A DNA stretch of 64,000 nt, taken from Parvicella sp041583015 (GTDB taxonomy: Bacteria; Bacteroidota; Bacteroidia; Flavobacteriales_D; Parvicellaceae). Below, in pieces: positions 17,055-24,795 of the stretch (positions are counted from its first letter, which is position 1; each line of letters starts with the position of its first letter). The stretch covers positions 9,655 to 73,654 of the forward strand of contig JBFHGR010000002.1 in assembly GCA_041583015.1 (NCBI GenBank), written 5' to 3'. The translations under genes were made by a program, and so were the position numbers. The notes under the pieces were generated by a model. That model was not told where the DNA came from, did no database searches, and was given only the letters and a program-made list of their open reading frames with translations.

Positions 17055-17635
17055 ATAAAACTCAATTAAATAACGATTACTGGGATAAGCGATATCAAAA
17101 AAAAGAAACAGGTTGGGATATCGGCTATCCTAGTCCATCTTTTTTGGAATTTTTTAAAGAAATAAATAAAGAAAGTAAAATTCTTATTCCAGGCTGTGGT
17201 AACAGTTATGAAGGTGAGGCTCTGCATAAGTTGGGGTTTAGTAACATCACTTTACTAGACTTTGCAGCAACTTCAAAACAGAACTTCCTAAAACGTTACC
17301 CTCATTTTCCAATCAGTCAATTCATCGTTGGTGACTTTTTTGAAATGCAAGATCAATTTGATTTTATCTTGGAACAAACTTTCTTTTGCGCACTACATCC
17401 TTCTTACAGAAAGGACTACGCACAAAAAATGAAGGAGTTATTATCCCCTAAAGGTAAATTAGTAGGTCTGCTTTTTAATGAACCGCTCAACACAGACCAT
17501 CCTCCATTTGGTGGCAATAGAAATCAATACGAAATACTGTTTAGCAAACATTTTTCAAAGGTAAAAATGACACCAGCCGTTAATTCTATTCAGCCAAGGA
17601 AAGGTAAAGAACTCTGGATTGAAATAGGGCATTAA
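17051..17635 (+). CDS. SAM-dependent methyltransferase, thiopurine S-methyltransferase family
   Basis: A 194-residue class I methyltransferase. The opening WDKRYQKKETGWDIGYPSPS is the TPMT-family N-terminus, and ILIPGCGNSYEGEALHKLGF is motif I, the SAM-binding loop (GCGNSYE). Acidic residues in NITLLDFAA and VGDFFEM bind the SAM ribose and adenine. The C-terminus has PKGKLVGLLFNEPLNTDHPP and ends near PRKGKELWIEI. Bacterial members methylate thiols, selenium or tellurium compounds, or halides; which applies here is unknown. Its start overlaps the preceding lipoprotein stop. Confidence 0.88.
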   Translation: MNKTQLNNDYWDKRYQKKETGWDIGYPSPSFLEFFKEINKESKILIPGCGNSYEGEALHKLGFSNITLLDFAATSKQNFLKRYPHFPISQFIVGDFFEMQDQFDFILEQTFFCALHPSYRKDYAQKMKELLSPKGKLVGLLFNEPLNTDHPPFGGNRNQYEILFSKHFSKVKMTPAVNSIQPRKGKELWIEIGH

Positions 17636-17762
17636 AAGTGTACTTTTTCAACAAAAAAAATCAATTACACATCATTTTGTTAAAAGAAACTTAATTCTAA
17701 ATGATAGAAATTTAAGCTTCATACCTATTTTTGGACTGACAACAAACAGACAACCAAACAAC

Positions 17763-18422
17763 ATGACAAAATCTTTACTTGCAGTAACAATCTTATTGCT
17801 ATCCTCATCAATATTTGCACAGAAAGGCTATTGGGATAAATCTAAAATTGGATTTGTTATTGGACCAAAATTCAATAGTAGTGAAGTTATAAATGGTGCT
17901 CAAAGCACTAGTTACACCTATGGAGAAAAAGGAAGTTTCAATTTTGGAGCAAACATGATTACTAAATTAAATGACATCATTGCTCTTAATTATGGGATAA
18001 CCGCTACTTGGAATTCTATGGAAAGAAAAGATAAATGTGAAACATGCGACTCGCCTGTAGCACTAACTAGCAATTTAAAATACCGTTATATTACTATTCC
18101 TTTACAAGCACAAGTTTATTTTCAAAATGATAGACTTGACATTTTTGGCATTGCAGGGTTTAACTATAATTTTTTAACACGTTCTTTTGGTGATTATGCT
18201 AGTGCAGCAGGATCTTCTTACGAGTTAATTAACTTAAAAGAAAATACATCAAAATCATTGTATGGACTGGAAGTTGGTGCAGGAATTGATTATAATCTTT
18301 CATATAGAGGAAGTTTCAGATTGAATGTAACTTACCAACATTACTTGAACTCTTTTAGTACAACTCCTGAAGCAAAAATGAGCGCAATTAGTATTACTCC
18401 AGGTATTTTTTATCAGTTTTAA
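17763..18422 (+). CDS. Outer membrane beta-barrel protein
   Basis: A 219-residue protein with a signal peptide (about 1-20, ending IFAQ). The mature part alternates polar and hydrophobic residues in short strands separated by Gly/Asn turns (GFVIGPKFNSSEVINGAQ, NFGANMITKLNDIIALNYGI, LYGLEVGAGIDYNLSYRGSF) and ends AISITPGIFYQF with a C-terminal Phe, the usual end of an outer-membrane barrel. It fits the small 8-10-strand barrels (OMP_b-brl-type) common in Bacteroidota. The stop codon shares a base with the start of the next small gene. Confidence 0.82.
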   Translation: MTKSLLAVTILLLSSSIFAQKGYWDKSKIGFVIGPKFNSSEVINGAQSTSYTYGEKGSFNFGANMITKLNDIIALNYGITATWNSMERKDKCETCDSPVALTSNLKYRYITIPLQAQVYFQNDRLDIFGIAGFNYNFLTRSFGDYASAAGSSYELINLKENTSKSLYGLEVGAGIDYNLSYRGSFRLNVTYQHYLNSFSTTPEAKMSAISITPGIFYQF

Positions 18423-18562
18423 TGTCTATAGGTGAAATTCTCATATTGGTTTTTGTTACAATAGCTTTTATCTTTGGCATATGGGGCGGTCTTAAACTAT
18501 ATAAATGGAATGCTAGAGACAGAGCCCAAATAGAAGAAAAGAACAAAAATAAAAAGTCGTAA
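18422..18562 (+). CDS. Small single-pass membrane peptide (46 aa)
   Basis: A 46-codon frame, MSIGEILILVFVTIAFIFGI onward, with one hydrophobic helix (about residues 5-26) and a Lys/Arg/Glu-rich cytoplasmic tail ending NKNKKS. Its ATG overlaps the stop of the barrel-protein gene (TAATG) and its own stop is 4 bases before ybaB, a spacing that strongly suggests a translated gene in a continuous operon. No family is recognised. A chance frame with this coupling, hydrophobicity and positive tail is unlikely. Confidence 0.6.
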   Translation: MSIGEILILVFVTIAFIFGIWGGLKLYKWNARDRAQIEEKNKNKKS

Positions 18563-18566
18563 CGGT

Positions 18567-18887
18567 ATGTTTGGAAATAACAATATGCAAGAAATGATGG
18601 CTAAAATGCAGGAAATGCAAGGAGCTGTTGAAGCATCAAAAAAGAAATTAGAGTCCATTTATGTCAAAGGTGAATCTGATGATCAAAGGGTGAGGTTTGT
18701 AATGAATGGCAACAGACGCGTAAGTGATGTAAGCATTGATGAATCATTGCTCGGACCTGAACATAAAATTGCATTAGAAAAAATGCTAGAGCAAGCTTTC
18801 AATAAAGCTTTAGAAAATGCTAATAGCATCAACGAAGGCGAAATGAAGAATACTGCAGCAGGCATGCTGCCAGGAATGGGATTATAA
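18567..18887 (+). CDS. YbaB/EbfC family nucleoid-associated protein
   Basis: A 106-residue protein. The sequence MFGNNNMQEMMAKMQEMQGA, the central VNGNRRVSDVSIDESLLG-like strand region and the closing helix with EGEMKNTAAGMLPGMGL are typical of YbaB/EbfC, a dimeric DNA-binding, nucleoid-associated protein. In many bacteria it sits with dnaX and recR; here neither is present, and it lies between two uncharacterised genes in the same orientation. Confidence 0.92.
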   Translation: MFGNNNMQEMMAKMQEMQGAVEASKKKLESIYVKGESDDQRVRFVMNGNRRVSDVSIDESLLGPEHKIALEKMLEQAFNKALENANSINEGEMKNTAAGMLPGMGL

Positions 18888-18908
18888 TAGTATTCCAAAA
18901 TATTTCAA

Positions 18909-19403
18909 ATGGGACTATTCGATAAATTTAAAAGCAAGAAAAAAGACGCTGACTCTGATGTGAAAGCCACTACAGATCAGGTAAAAACTCATTTGCGTGC
19001 CACAAATTATCCCATTAAAATTTTAGTTGCATGGGGAGAAGCCATTGATGGAAAAAGAGAAATAAGAGATTGGTTAGCCAAAAATGGCTATCCTGAATTA
19101 GCTGTTTTTTGTTTTGCTTTAAAAAATGAAACTTCTGCCCAAGATTGGTTAATTAAAAATGGCTATCCTCAATTTGTGGCGTTAATCAAAGCAATTGAAG
19201 GTGAAAAAAGCGCTCAAGATTGGTTGATGAAATACAAATTTGAAATCCTTCTTCATATTTCAGCCGCTGCAGGAGGGAATGTAGACTCCAAAAGATGGTT
19301 ACTCAATACAGATAAAATATACGCTGCATTAGCAAATAAAATGGGTAGAATAAAAGATGATATTGAATGGAACAACAATTCAATACACACTTTCAATCCT
19401 TAA
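18909..19403 (+). CDS. Protein of four 25-residue Trp-Leu repeats
   Basis: A 164-residue soluble protein. After a basic N-terminus (KFKSKKKDADSD) come four tandem units of 25-27 residues starting at Tyr34, Tyr61, Tyr86 and Phe111. Each opens with Tyr-Pro (Phe in the last) and a hydrophobic helix and closes with WL plus a short polar turn, as in REIRDWLAKNG, SAQDWLIKNG, SAQDWLMKYK and DSKRWLLNTD. Two-helix repeats of this length usually stack into a solenoid that binds a protein or peptide. I cannot name the family. It follows ybaB closely and precedes a LytTR regulator. Confidence 0.72.
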   Translation: MGLFDKFKSKKKDADSDVKATTDQVKTHLRATNYPIKILVAWGEAIDGKREIRDWLAKNGYPELAVFCFALKNETSAQDWLIKNGYPQFVALIKAIEGEKSAQDWLMKYKFEILLHISAAAGGNVDSKRWLLNTDKIYAALANKMGRIKDDIEWNNNSIHTFNP

Positions 19404-19414
19404 AATTAAAACAA

Positions 19415-20158
19415 ATGGACATTAAAGCGATTATCATAGATGACATCAAAAATGCACGAGATAATATCAAACTAGATTTGGAGTCTTACTGTCCCAATGT
19501 TTCTATAATCGGTGAAGCAGAAGGAGTTGTTTCTGGTGCTAAATTAATCAAAGAAACTAACCCTGATGTAGTTTTTCTAGATATCCAAATGCAGGACGGA
19601 ACAGGTTTTGACCTATTAGAAATTATAGGCAATCAAGACTTGAAAGTAATCTTCACCACAGCCTCAGATGAGCACGCCATAAGAGCATTTAGAATGTCTG
19701 CAGTGGATTACTTATTAAAACCTATTGATCCTGACGAATTAGTTGAAGCGGTAAAGAAAATTGAGCAATCAAACTCATTGTCTAAAGACAATTTTGAAAT
19801 CCTTCATCAAGGAATTCAAAATCATCAAACCATTACCAGGCTTGCATTAAACACACTAGAAAAAATTCACATCATTGAAATTGCAAATATTGTCAGATGC
19901 GAATCAAGTGTTAATTACACAACTTTTTTCTTGGCAGACAAAACAAAATTAATGGTTACTAAAACTCTAAAGGAATATGACGAGTTACTCACTCCTCTCG
20001 GTTTTATTAGAGTACATCAAACGCATTTAGTCAATGCTAAATTGGTTAAAGAGTTTGTAAAAACAGATGGCGGTTATTTATTGATGAAAGACGGAAGTAC
20101 TGCTCCTGTATCTACTAGAAAAAAACAAGCAGTAGTTGAAGCATTGTCATTAATCTAA
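19415..20158 (+). CDS. LytTR-family response regulator
   Basis: A 247-residue two-domain transcription factor when started at MDIKAIIIDD (an upstream in-frame ATG at 19367 lies within the previous gene). The receiver domain (1-120) has the acidic pair IIIDD, the phosphoacceptor Asp56 in DVVFLDIQMQDG, Thr in IFTTAS and Lys in YLLKPIDPDEL. The LytTR domain (about 145-245) has IVRCESSVNYTTFFLADKTK and FIRVHQTHLVNAKLVKEFVK, which binds DNA as an extended beta structure. No LytS-type histidine kinase is adjacent, so its partner lies elsewhere. Confidence 0.93.
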   Translation: MDIKAIIIDDIKNARDNIKLDLESYCPNVSIIGEAEGVVSGAKLIKETNPDVVFLDIQMQDGTGFDLLEIIGNQDLKVIFTTASDEHAIRAFRMSAVDYLLKPIDPDELVEAVKKIEQSNSLSKDNFEILHQGIQNHQTITRLALNTLEKIHIIEIANIVRCESSVNYTTFFLADKTKLMVTKTLKEYDELLTPLGFIRVHQTHLVNAKLVKEFVKTDGGYLLMKDGSTAPVSTRKKQAVVEALSLI

Positions 20159-20168
20159 TTTTTGTACG

Positions 20169-21851
20169 ATGTCTCCAGACAAACGCTTCATCCCATTTGA
20201 TGCACCAATAGATCATTTCTCACTACCTCAAAAATTTACCTTCCCTTTTTATTATACTCCGCATCCATTAGCAAAATTAGCAGCATCTCAACTACAAGAA
20301 TATCTAATAAATCAATCAGATTTTGAACATAATTTTGGTTTAGACCCTTCTGATGAAAGTTTAATTATTGGCAAAATGTTTGGCGTATTAGTTGTCCAAA
20401 ATAAAGAAGGCAAATTAGGTTTTCTTGCGGCTTTTTCCGGAAAACTAGCAGACCAAAATCATCACGACATATTTGTCCCACCTGTTTTTGATATGCTTTA
20501 TGAAAACAGCTTCTTTTTAAAACAAAGTAAAGTTGTCAATGAAATCAATCGACAACTAGAACTTATTGAATCAGATCCTAATTTTATTGAACTTAATCGC
20601 ACCCATGAAAAATTAGCACTTGCTACGCAACAAGAAATTCAACAAAAGAAACAAGCGTTGAATAAAGCGAAAAAAGAAAGAAAAGAAATTCGTAAAAAAG
20701 CTGAAAAAGAAATGTCTGCTGTTGATTTTGCTGCTTTAAAGGAAGCACATAAAAAGGAAAGTTTAAAACAACAATTCTTTTACAGAGAACTTACTCATCA
20801 TCTTACGGAAAAATTGGAAAAAGTAAGTACTGCACTTACAAAGTACACTGACCAAATAAAAGCACTGAAGCAAGAAAGAAAAGAAAAATCTAACGCCTTA
20901 CAACAAGAATTATTTGAGCAATATACATTTTTAAATTCAGCCAAAGAAAACAAAAGTTTATATCAAATATTCAATGAAGGTTTCAATATTAACCCACCAG
21001 CAGGTGCTGGAGAGTGCGCTGCTCCCAAACTACTTCAATATGCTTTCCGCAACGATTTAAAACCAATTACTATGGCAGAATTTTGGTGGGGAGTGCCACC
21101 AAAATCGGAGGTTAGAGCACATGCTCACTTCTACCCTGCTTGCCGTGGGAAATGTGAACCTATACTGAATCACATGTTGTCTAACATCGAACTAGACGAA
21201 AACCCCATGGAGAAGAATTTTGCTAAAGACAAAATTATTGAAATCATATATGAAGATGATTACTTCCTTGCTATAAATAAACCTCCGGAATTACTTTCTG
21301 TTCCTGGCATCAACGTGCAAGACTCGGTATATACAAGAATGCAAGTAAAATATTCATCTGCAACAGGACCACTTATCGTACACCGATTAGATATGAATAC
21401 TTCTGGACTGATGCTAATTGCCAAGACCAAAGAAGTTCACAAAATGCTACAAGGTCAGTTTATCAAAAGAAAAGTAAAAAAAGAATACGTAGCTATTCTG
21501 CAAGGTCATGTAGCCAAAGATAAAGGCAAAATTTCGTTACCACTTAGAGTTGACCTTGATGATAGACCTAGACAATTGGTTTGCTATGAGCACGGAAAAA
21601 AAGCTGAAACAGAATGGGAAGTAGAGAGTAGAACAGAAAAAACTACAAGAATTAGGTTCTTTCCTATCACCGGTAGAACACATCAACTAAGAGTACACGC
21701 TGCTCATCCTGATGGTTTGAACACCCCTATTCTTGGTGATGATTTATATGGCAACAAGGACGAACGATTGTACTTACATGCACATAAAATTTCACTTTTA
21801 CATCCTATTAGCAGAGTTCCAATAACCTTTGAAGCTAAAGCAGCATTTTAG
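20169..21851 (+). CDS. RluA-family pseudouridine synthase with long N-terminal extension
   Basis: A 560-residue protein. The C-terminal 210 residues are an RluA-type pseudouridine synthase, which isomerises uridine in rRNA or tRNA: IIYEDDYFLAINKPPELLSV, the catalytic HRLDMNTSGLML with Asp408, and ITGRTHQLRVHAAHP. The N-terminal 345 residues are extra: a mixed domain, a highly charged coiled coil (about 145-260), and a conserved-looking segment with Cys283, His318, His320, Cys325 and Cys329 (GAGECAAPKLL, HAHFYPACRGKCEPIL) that could bind a metal. Long RluA homologues of this type exist in several phyla. The RNA target is unknown. Confidence 0.88.
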   Translation: MSPDKRFIPFDAPIDHFSLPQKFTFPFYYTPHPLAKLAASQLQEYLINQSDFEHNFGLDPSDESLIIGKMFGVLVVQNKEGKLGFLAAFSGKLADQNHHDIFVPPVFDMLYENSFFLKQSKVVNEINRQLELIESDPNFIELNRTHEKLALATQQEIQQKKQALNKAKKERKEIRKKAEKEMSAVDFAALKEAHKKESLKQQFFYRELTHHLTEKLEKVSTALTKYTDQIKALKQERKEKSNALQQELFEQYTFLNSAKENKSLYQIFNEGFNINPPAGAGECAAPKLLQYAFRNDLKPITMAEFWWGVPPKSEVRAHAHFYPACRGKCEPILNHMLSNIELDENPMEKNFAKDKIIEIIYEDDYFLAINKPPELLSVPGINVQDSVYTRMQVKYSSATGPLIVHRLDMNTSGLMLIAKTKEVHKMLQGQFIKRKVKKEYVAILQGHVAKDKGKISLPLRVDLDDRPRQLVCYEHGKKAETEWEVESRTEKTTRIRFFPITGRTHQLRVHAAHPDGLNTPILGDDLYGNKDERLYLHAHKISLLHPISRVPITFEAKAAF

Positions 21852-21913
21852 TAGCCATTTGGAACTCTTCAGGATAATTACGATGTTTGACACTTAATAA
21901 ACCTGCCCGTAAT

Positions 21914-22549
21914 ATGAATCCATTAGTAGACGCTTATATCAGCCAATCCCAATCTTGGCAACCAGAAATGACCACATTAAGAAGTTTATTACTTGAATGT
22001 GGGCTTACTGAAGATTTTAAATGGCGAGTTCCTTGCTATACGCATAATGGCAAAAATGTTGTTTTAATCGGTAAGTTTAAAGAGTATTGTACTTTAAGTT
22101 TTCTAAAAGGTGTATTAATAAAAGACACCAACAACATATTGGTATTACCCGGTGAACATTCACAATCTGTGAAGATGGCTAAATTTACGAGTATTCAAGA
22201 AATTCAAAACATTACTACTACATTAAAAGCATATATTTTTGAAGCTATTGAAATAGAAAAAGCAGGATTAAAAATACCAGCCACAAAATCAAAAATCCTT
22301 GACTATCCAGATGAATTAGTTGCAAAAATGGAAGCAGATAGCAATTTCAAAACAGCCTTTGAGAAACTTACACCAGGTAGACAAAGAGGATACAATATGT
22401 TTTTTACTGCTGCAAAGCAATCTAAAACAAGAATCACTAGAATAGAAAAATACGAAGATAGAATCCTCAAAGGTTTTGGAATCAATGATTGTGTTTGCGG
22501 TCATTCTAAAAGGATGCCAGGATGTGATGGATCTCATAAATACCTATAA
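21914..22549 (+). CDS. YdeI / DUF1801-like protein with a CDGSH iron-sulfur tail
   Basis: A 211-residue protein started at MNPLVDAYISQSQSWQPEM; an upstream TTG at 21887 would add nine unlikely residues. The N-terminal 115 residues are DUF1801-like (TEDFKWRVPCYTHNGKNVVL) and residues about 130-185 resemble the YdeI family, with PDELVAKMEADSNFKTAFEK and TPGRQRGY. The last 19 residues contain CVCGHSKRMPGCDGSH, an exact match to the CDGSH pattern C-x-C-x2-S-x3-P-x-C-D-G-S-H, with ligands Cys193, Cys195, Cys204 and His208 expected to hold a [2Fe-2S] cluster. YdeI-type proteins are small stress-linked proteins of uncertain activity. The tail implies a redox or sensing role. Confidence 0.8.
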   Translation: MNPLVDAYISQSQSWQPEMTTLRSLLLECGLTEDFKWRVPCYTHNGKNVVLIGKFKEYCTLSFLKGVLIKDTNNILVLPGEHSQSVKMAKFTSIQEIQNITTTLKAYIFEAIEIEKAGLKIPATKSKILDYPDELVAKMEADSNFKTAFEKLTPGRQRGYNMFFTAAKQSKTRITRIEKYEDRILKGFGINDCVCGHSKRMPGCDGSHKYL

Positions 22550-22594
22550 CTTTTCCCCTACTGTTCTTAACATTCCACATTAGTCAATAAAACA

Positions 22595-22610
22595 TTCCAA
22601 AATTGTGGAA
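22595..22610. promoter_or_regulatory. Inverted repeat upstream of the pspA-like gene
   Basis: TTCCAAAATTGTGGAA has TTCCA/TGGAA arms around a 6-base AT-rich centre, and a second TTCCACA half-site lies 23 bases earlier. It sits in a 205-base intergenic region before the PspA-family gene and could be an operator. No sigma-54 promoter (TGGCAC-N5-TTGCA) is visible. Confidence 0.25.
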
Positions 22611-22754
22611 ATAAATTCATCTTTCATTTTGTTAGGTTAATAATCTATAAAGTAGACATTAATCATTATTTACCTCGATTTAACTCATCCTATCTAAAAT
22701 TCAATCCATTTTTTTATTAAATTCGGGACAAATAAATTTAAACAAATAAAAAAA

Positions 22755-23417
22755 ATGGGATTTTTTAAACGAATTGGAGACATATTCAGGTCAAACGTGA
22801 ACGATGCATTGGATAATGCAGAGAACCCTGAGAAAATGATTAAGTTAATGGTAGTGGATATGAAAGAATCCATTACACAGTCTACTGCTGCTTTAGCAAA
22901 AGCAATGGCACATACAAAGCAGATGGAAAAAAAGAAAAATTTCCACAAAGCACAATCTGAAGCATGGCAACAAAAAGCAATGGCTGCATTACAAGCAGGC
23001 AATGAAGAATTGGCTAAGAAAGCTTTGGCTAAGAAAAATACTGAGGACCAAAACTACGCACAGTACAATGGTATGTTTGAACAAGCAGATGCTACAACTA
23101 CCAAATTGAAAGGTCAATTGGAGAAATTAAAGCAAAAATATGACGAAGCAAAAGCAAAAGAATCAATGTTGATTGCTAGAAGCAAAAACGCAGAAGCGCA
23201 GTCTGATATTGCTAAAAACATTGGTGGATTTAATGAAAATGCATTTGCTAATTTCGACAAATTTGAAGAGAAAATAATGGAAAAAGAAGCGGAAGCAGAG
23301 GCTTTTACTGATATGTCTTCTGTTGAAATCGCTTTAGATGATGAGTTTGAGGCACTTGAAACTAATGCTGCTGTAGATTCAGAATTAGCAAAACTTAAAG
23401 AAATGATGAATAAGTAA
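22755..23417 (+). CDS. PspA/IM30 (Vipp1) family membrane-stress protein
   Basis: A 220-residue, almost wholly helical protein. It opens with the amphipathic helix MGFFKRIGDIFRSNVNDALD and continues with the NAENPEKMIKLMVVDMKESI segment that characterises PspA/IM30. Long coiled coils (about 30-145) and a Glu-rich C-terminal helix follow. Family members form ESCRT-III-like rods or rings on the cytoplasmic face of a damaged inner membrane. The next two genes encode a YbjN-like and a GIDE-like protein, the envelope-stress context seen with PspA paralogues in other phyla. Confidence 0.92.
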   Translation: MGFFKRIGDIFRSNVNDALDNAENPEKMIKLMVVDMKESITQSTAALAKAMAHTKQMEKKKNFHKAQSEAWQQKAMAALQAGNEELAKKALAKKNTEDQNYAQYNGMFEQADATTTKLKGQLEKLKQKYDEAKAKESMLIARSKNAEAQSDIAKNIGGFNENAFANFDKFEEKIMEKEAEAEAFTDMSSVEIALDDEFEALETNAAVDSELAKLKEMMNK

Positions 23418-23436
23418 TCATTTACTTACTTATCTA

Positions 23437-23457
23437 ATGTCACTGTAAAGTGACCAT
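23437..23457 (+). other. Intercistronic hairpin between the pspA-like and ybjN-like genes
   Basis: ATGTCACT and AGTGACCAT pair around a GTAA loop with one bulge. There is no T tract, so it is not an intrinsic terminator. It may be a processing or stabilising hairpin that sets unequal expression of the two genes. Confidence 0.4.
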
Positions 23458-23483
23458 TATAAAACATTAAAAAACAAATAATA

Positions 23484-23921
23484 ATGCCAAAATTTAAATT
23501 ATTACATACTGGCGAAAACCAAGCCCTAGTAAACGAAACTTATAAAAAAATTGAAGGATACATCTCTGAGTTATTTCATGATGATGAAGTCATTAAAATT
23601 GACGACATGTTTTCATTTTCATTTGGAACTGTAACAGTAAATATTCTTATTAGACCTTGGCACAGTGAAGATGTTCTAGTAGATGTATTTTCATACTTAG
23701 CAGAAGAAGTTGAATTATCAAAAGATCAGTTAGATGAATTATTAAGATTGAACGCAACTATTCCTTTTGGAAGTTTTGGTCTTTCTATGGAAAATTCGGT
23801 AAAATTCTCTTATACTTTAGCCGGAAAAAATATAGATATGAATGAGTTCTCTGCTGCGGTACAAAATATTGCTGCTATTGCAGATCAATATGATGAACAA
23901 TTTGAAATTGTTGCCAACTAA
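23484..23921 (+). CDS. YbjN / type III chaperone-like fold protein
   Basis: A 145-residue acidic cytoplasmic protein. Alternating strands and helices (FSFSFGTVTVNILIRPWHSE, VLVDVFSYLAEEVELSKDQL, LLRLNATIPFGSFGLSMENS) follow the helix-strand layout of the YbjN / type III secretion chaperone superfamily, whose members bind partner proteins. E. coli YjfI beside the PspA paralogue YjfJ is a comparable pairing that I recall from the literature. It follows the PspA gene and precedes the GIDE-like gene by 13 bases, so a chaperone or adaptor role for either partner is likely. I assign the fold, not a specific activity. Confidence 0.65.
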   Translation: MPKFKLLHTGENQALVNETYKKIEGYISELFHDDEVIKIDDMFSFSFGTVTVNILIRPWHSEDVLVDVFSYLAEEVELSKDQLDELLRLNATIPFGSFGLSMENSVKFSYTLAGKNIDMNEFSAAVQNIAAIADQYDEQFEIVAN

Positions 23922-23934
23922 AATATAAATACTT

Positions 23935-24723
23935 ATGTGGGTTATTGGAATTATCCTAATAGCAGTAGGAATCGGACTGTTCTTTTACAAGAAAAAGTTA
24001 GAAGATAAACTACTAAATGTAAAATACTTTGATAAAACAGATATCAATTCTGCGGTAGATACTTGCTTGAGTGTTTCCAAGGAATTAGGAAGCGGTCACT
24101 ATTCTCAAATGGTAAAAATTGAAGCAAAAGCTACAATAGACCAACCCATAATTGCTGAATTTAGTAACCAAGAGTGTGTTTATTTTGAAGCTTCTGCCGA
24201 ACATGAATATGAAACATTAGTAGAAACAAAAAATGACAAAGGAAGAGTAATTAGAAACTGGATTCCTGGAAGTGAAAAAATAGGTTCCGTGAAAGAAGGT
24301 GGTCTGTTCATTTTGAAAGACAATACTGGCCAAGTAGAAATTGATATACAAGGCTCTGAATTGACTATCAAGCAGTCAGTAAAACAATTTAAATCTTCTG
24401 GAAGATCTAAAGATTTTTCTTTTGGTTCATACAGCCCACGTTCTGATAGAGATTTTAAATCAAAAGGGTATTCTATTTTAGAAAAGAACATTCAATTAGG
24501 TACGCAATTATTTGTTATTGGTGAATTACATGATAGAAATGGTTCTCCAATGATTGGCTTACCTAAAGAGAAAGGAAATCCATTTATGGTTTCTATTCAT
24601 TCCGAAGAAAAAATAATTGGAGGGTTGGAAAACAAAACTAAGAATGTATTTTACGGAAGTATTGCCTGCATGATTATTGGAGCAGGATTAACTGCCTATG
24701 GATTAATAACAACATTCCTGTAA
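23935..24723 (+). CDS. GIDE-domain-like membrane protein
   Basis: A 262-residue protein with an N-terminal membrane helix (about 2-18), a large soluble region and a C-terminal helix (about 237-260). The central part contains ECVYFEASAEHEYETLVETK, VKEGGLFILKDNTGQVEIDI, LGTQLFVIGELHDRNGSPMI and PFMVSIHSEEKII. That order is the GIDE (E3 ubiquitin-ligase-like, MUL1/MAPL) domain, which in bacteria is membrane-anchored and lacks a RING finger. It ends the pspA-ybjN-like run and has its own terminator. The module probably detects or responds to inner-membrane damage; the biochemical activity of bacterial GIDE domains is unknown. Confidence 0.75.
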   Translation: MWVIGIILIAVGIGLFFYKKKLEDKLLNVKYFDKTDINSAVDTCLSVSKELGSGHYSQMVKIEAKATIDQPIIAEFSNQECVYFEASAEHEYETLVETKNDKGRVIRNWIPGSEKIGSVKEGGLFILKDNTGQVEIDIQGSELTIKQSVKQFKSSGRSKDFSFGSYSPRSDRDFKSKGYSILEKNIQLGTQLFVIGELHDRNGSPMIGLPKEKGNPFMVSIHSEEKIIGGLENKTKNVFYGSIACMIIGAGLTAYGLITTFL

Positions 24724-24749
24724 TCAACAAATAAGTATTTAATAATATT

Positions 24750-24782
24750 GAGGCTAATCTTAATGATTAGCCTCTTTTTTTT
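24750..24782 (+). terminator. Rho-independent terminator of the PspA cluster
   Basis: GAGGCTAATC and GATTAGCCTC with a five-base loop and eight T, 27 bases after the GIDE-like gene. It also shows that the in-frame TTG at 24748 is not the start of the next gene. Confidence 0.88.
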
Positions 24783-24795
24783 ATATTTTTATAGC

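Noticed and set aside
19367..19414. Upstream in-frame ATG of the LytTR regulator
   Set aside because: It lies inside the preceding repeat-protein gene, and the receiver domain starts normally at MDIKAIIIDD (19415).
22694..23002. Minus-strand frame rich in Cys, Phe and Ala opposite the PspA-like gene
   Set aside because: It is the complement of PspA codons; there is no promoter or start context, and the PspA assignment is strong.
24748..24795. Upstream TTG extension of the small two-helix protein
   Set aside because: It falls within the terminator hairpin of the GIDE-like gene, so translation from there is very unlikely.
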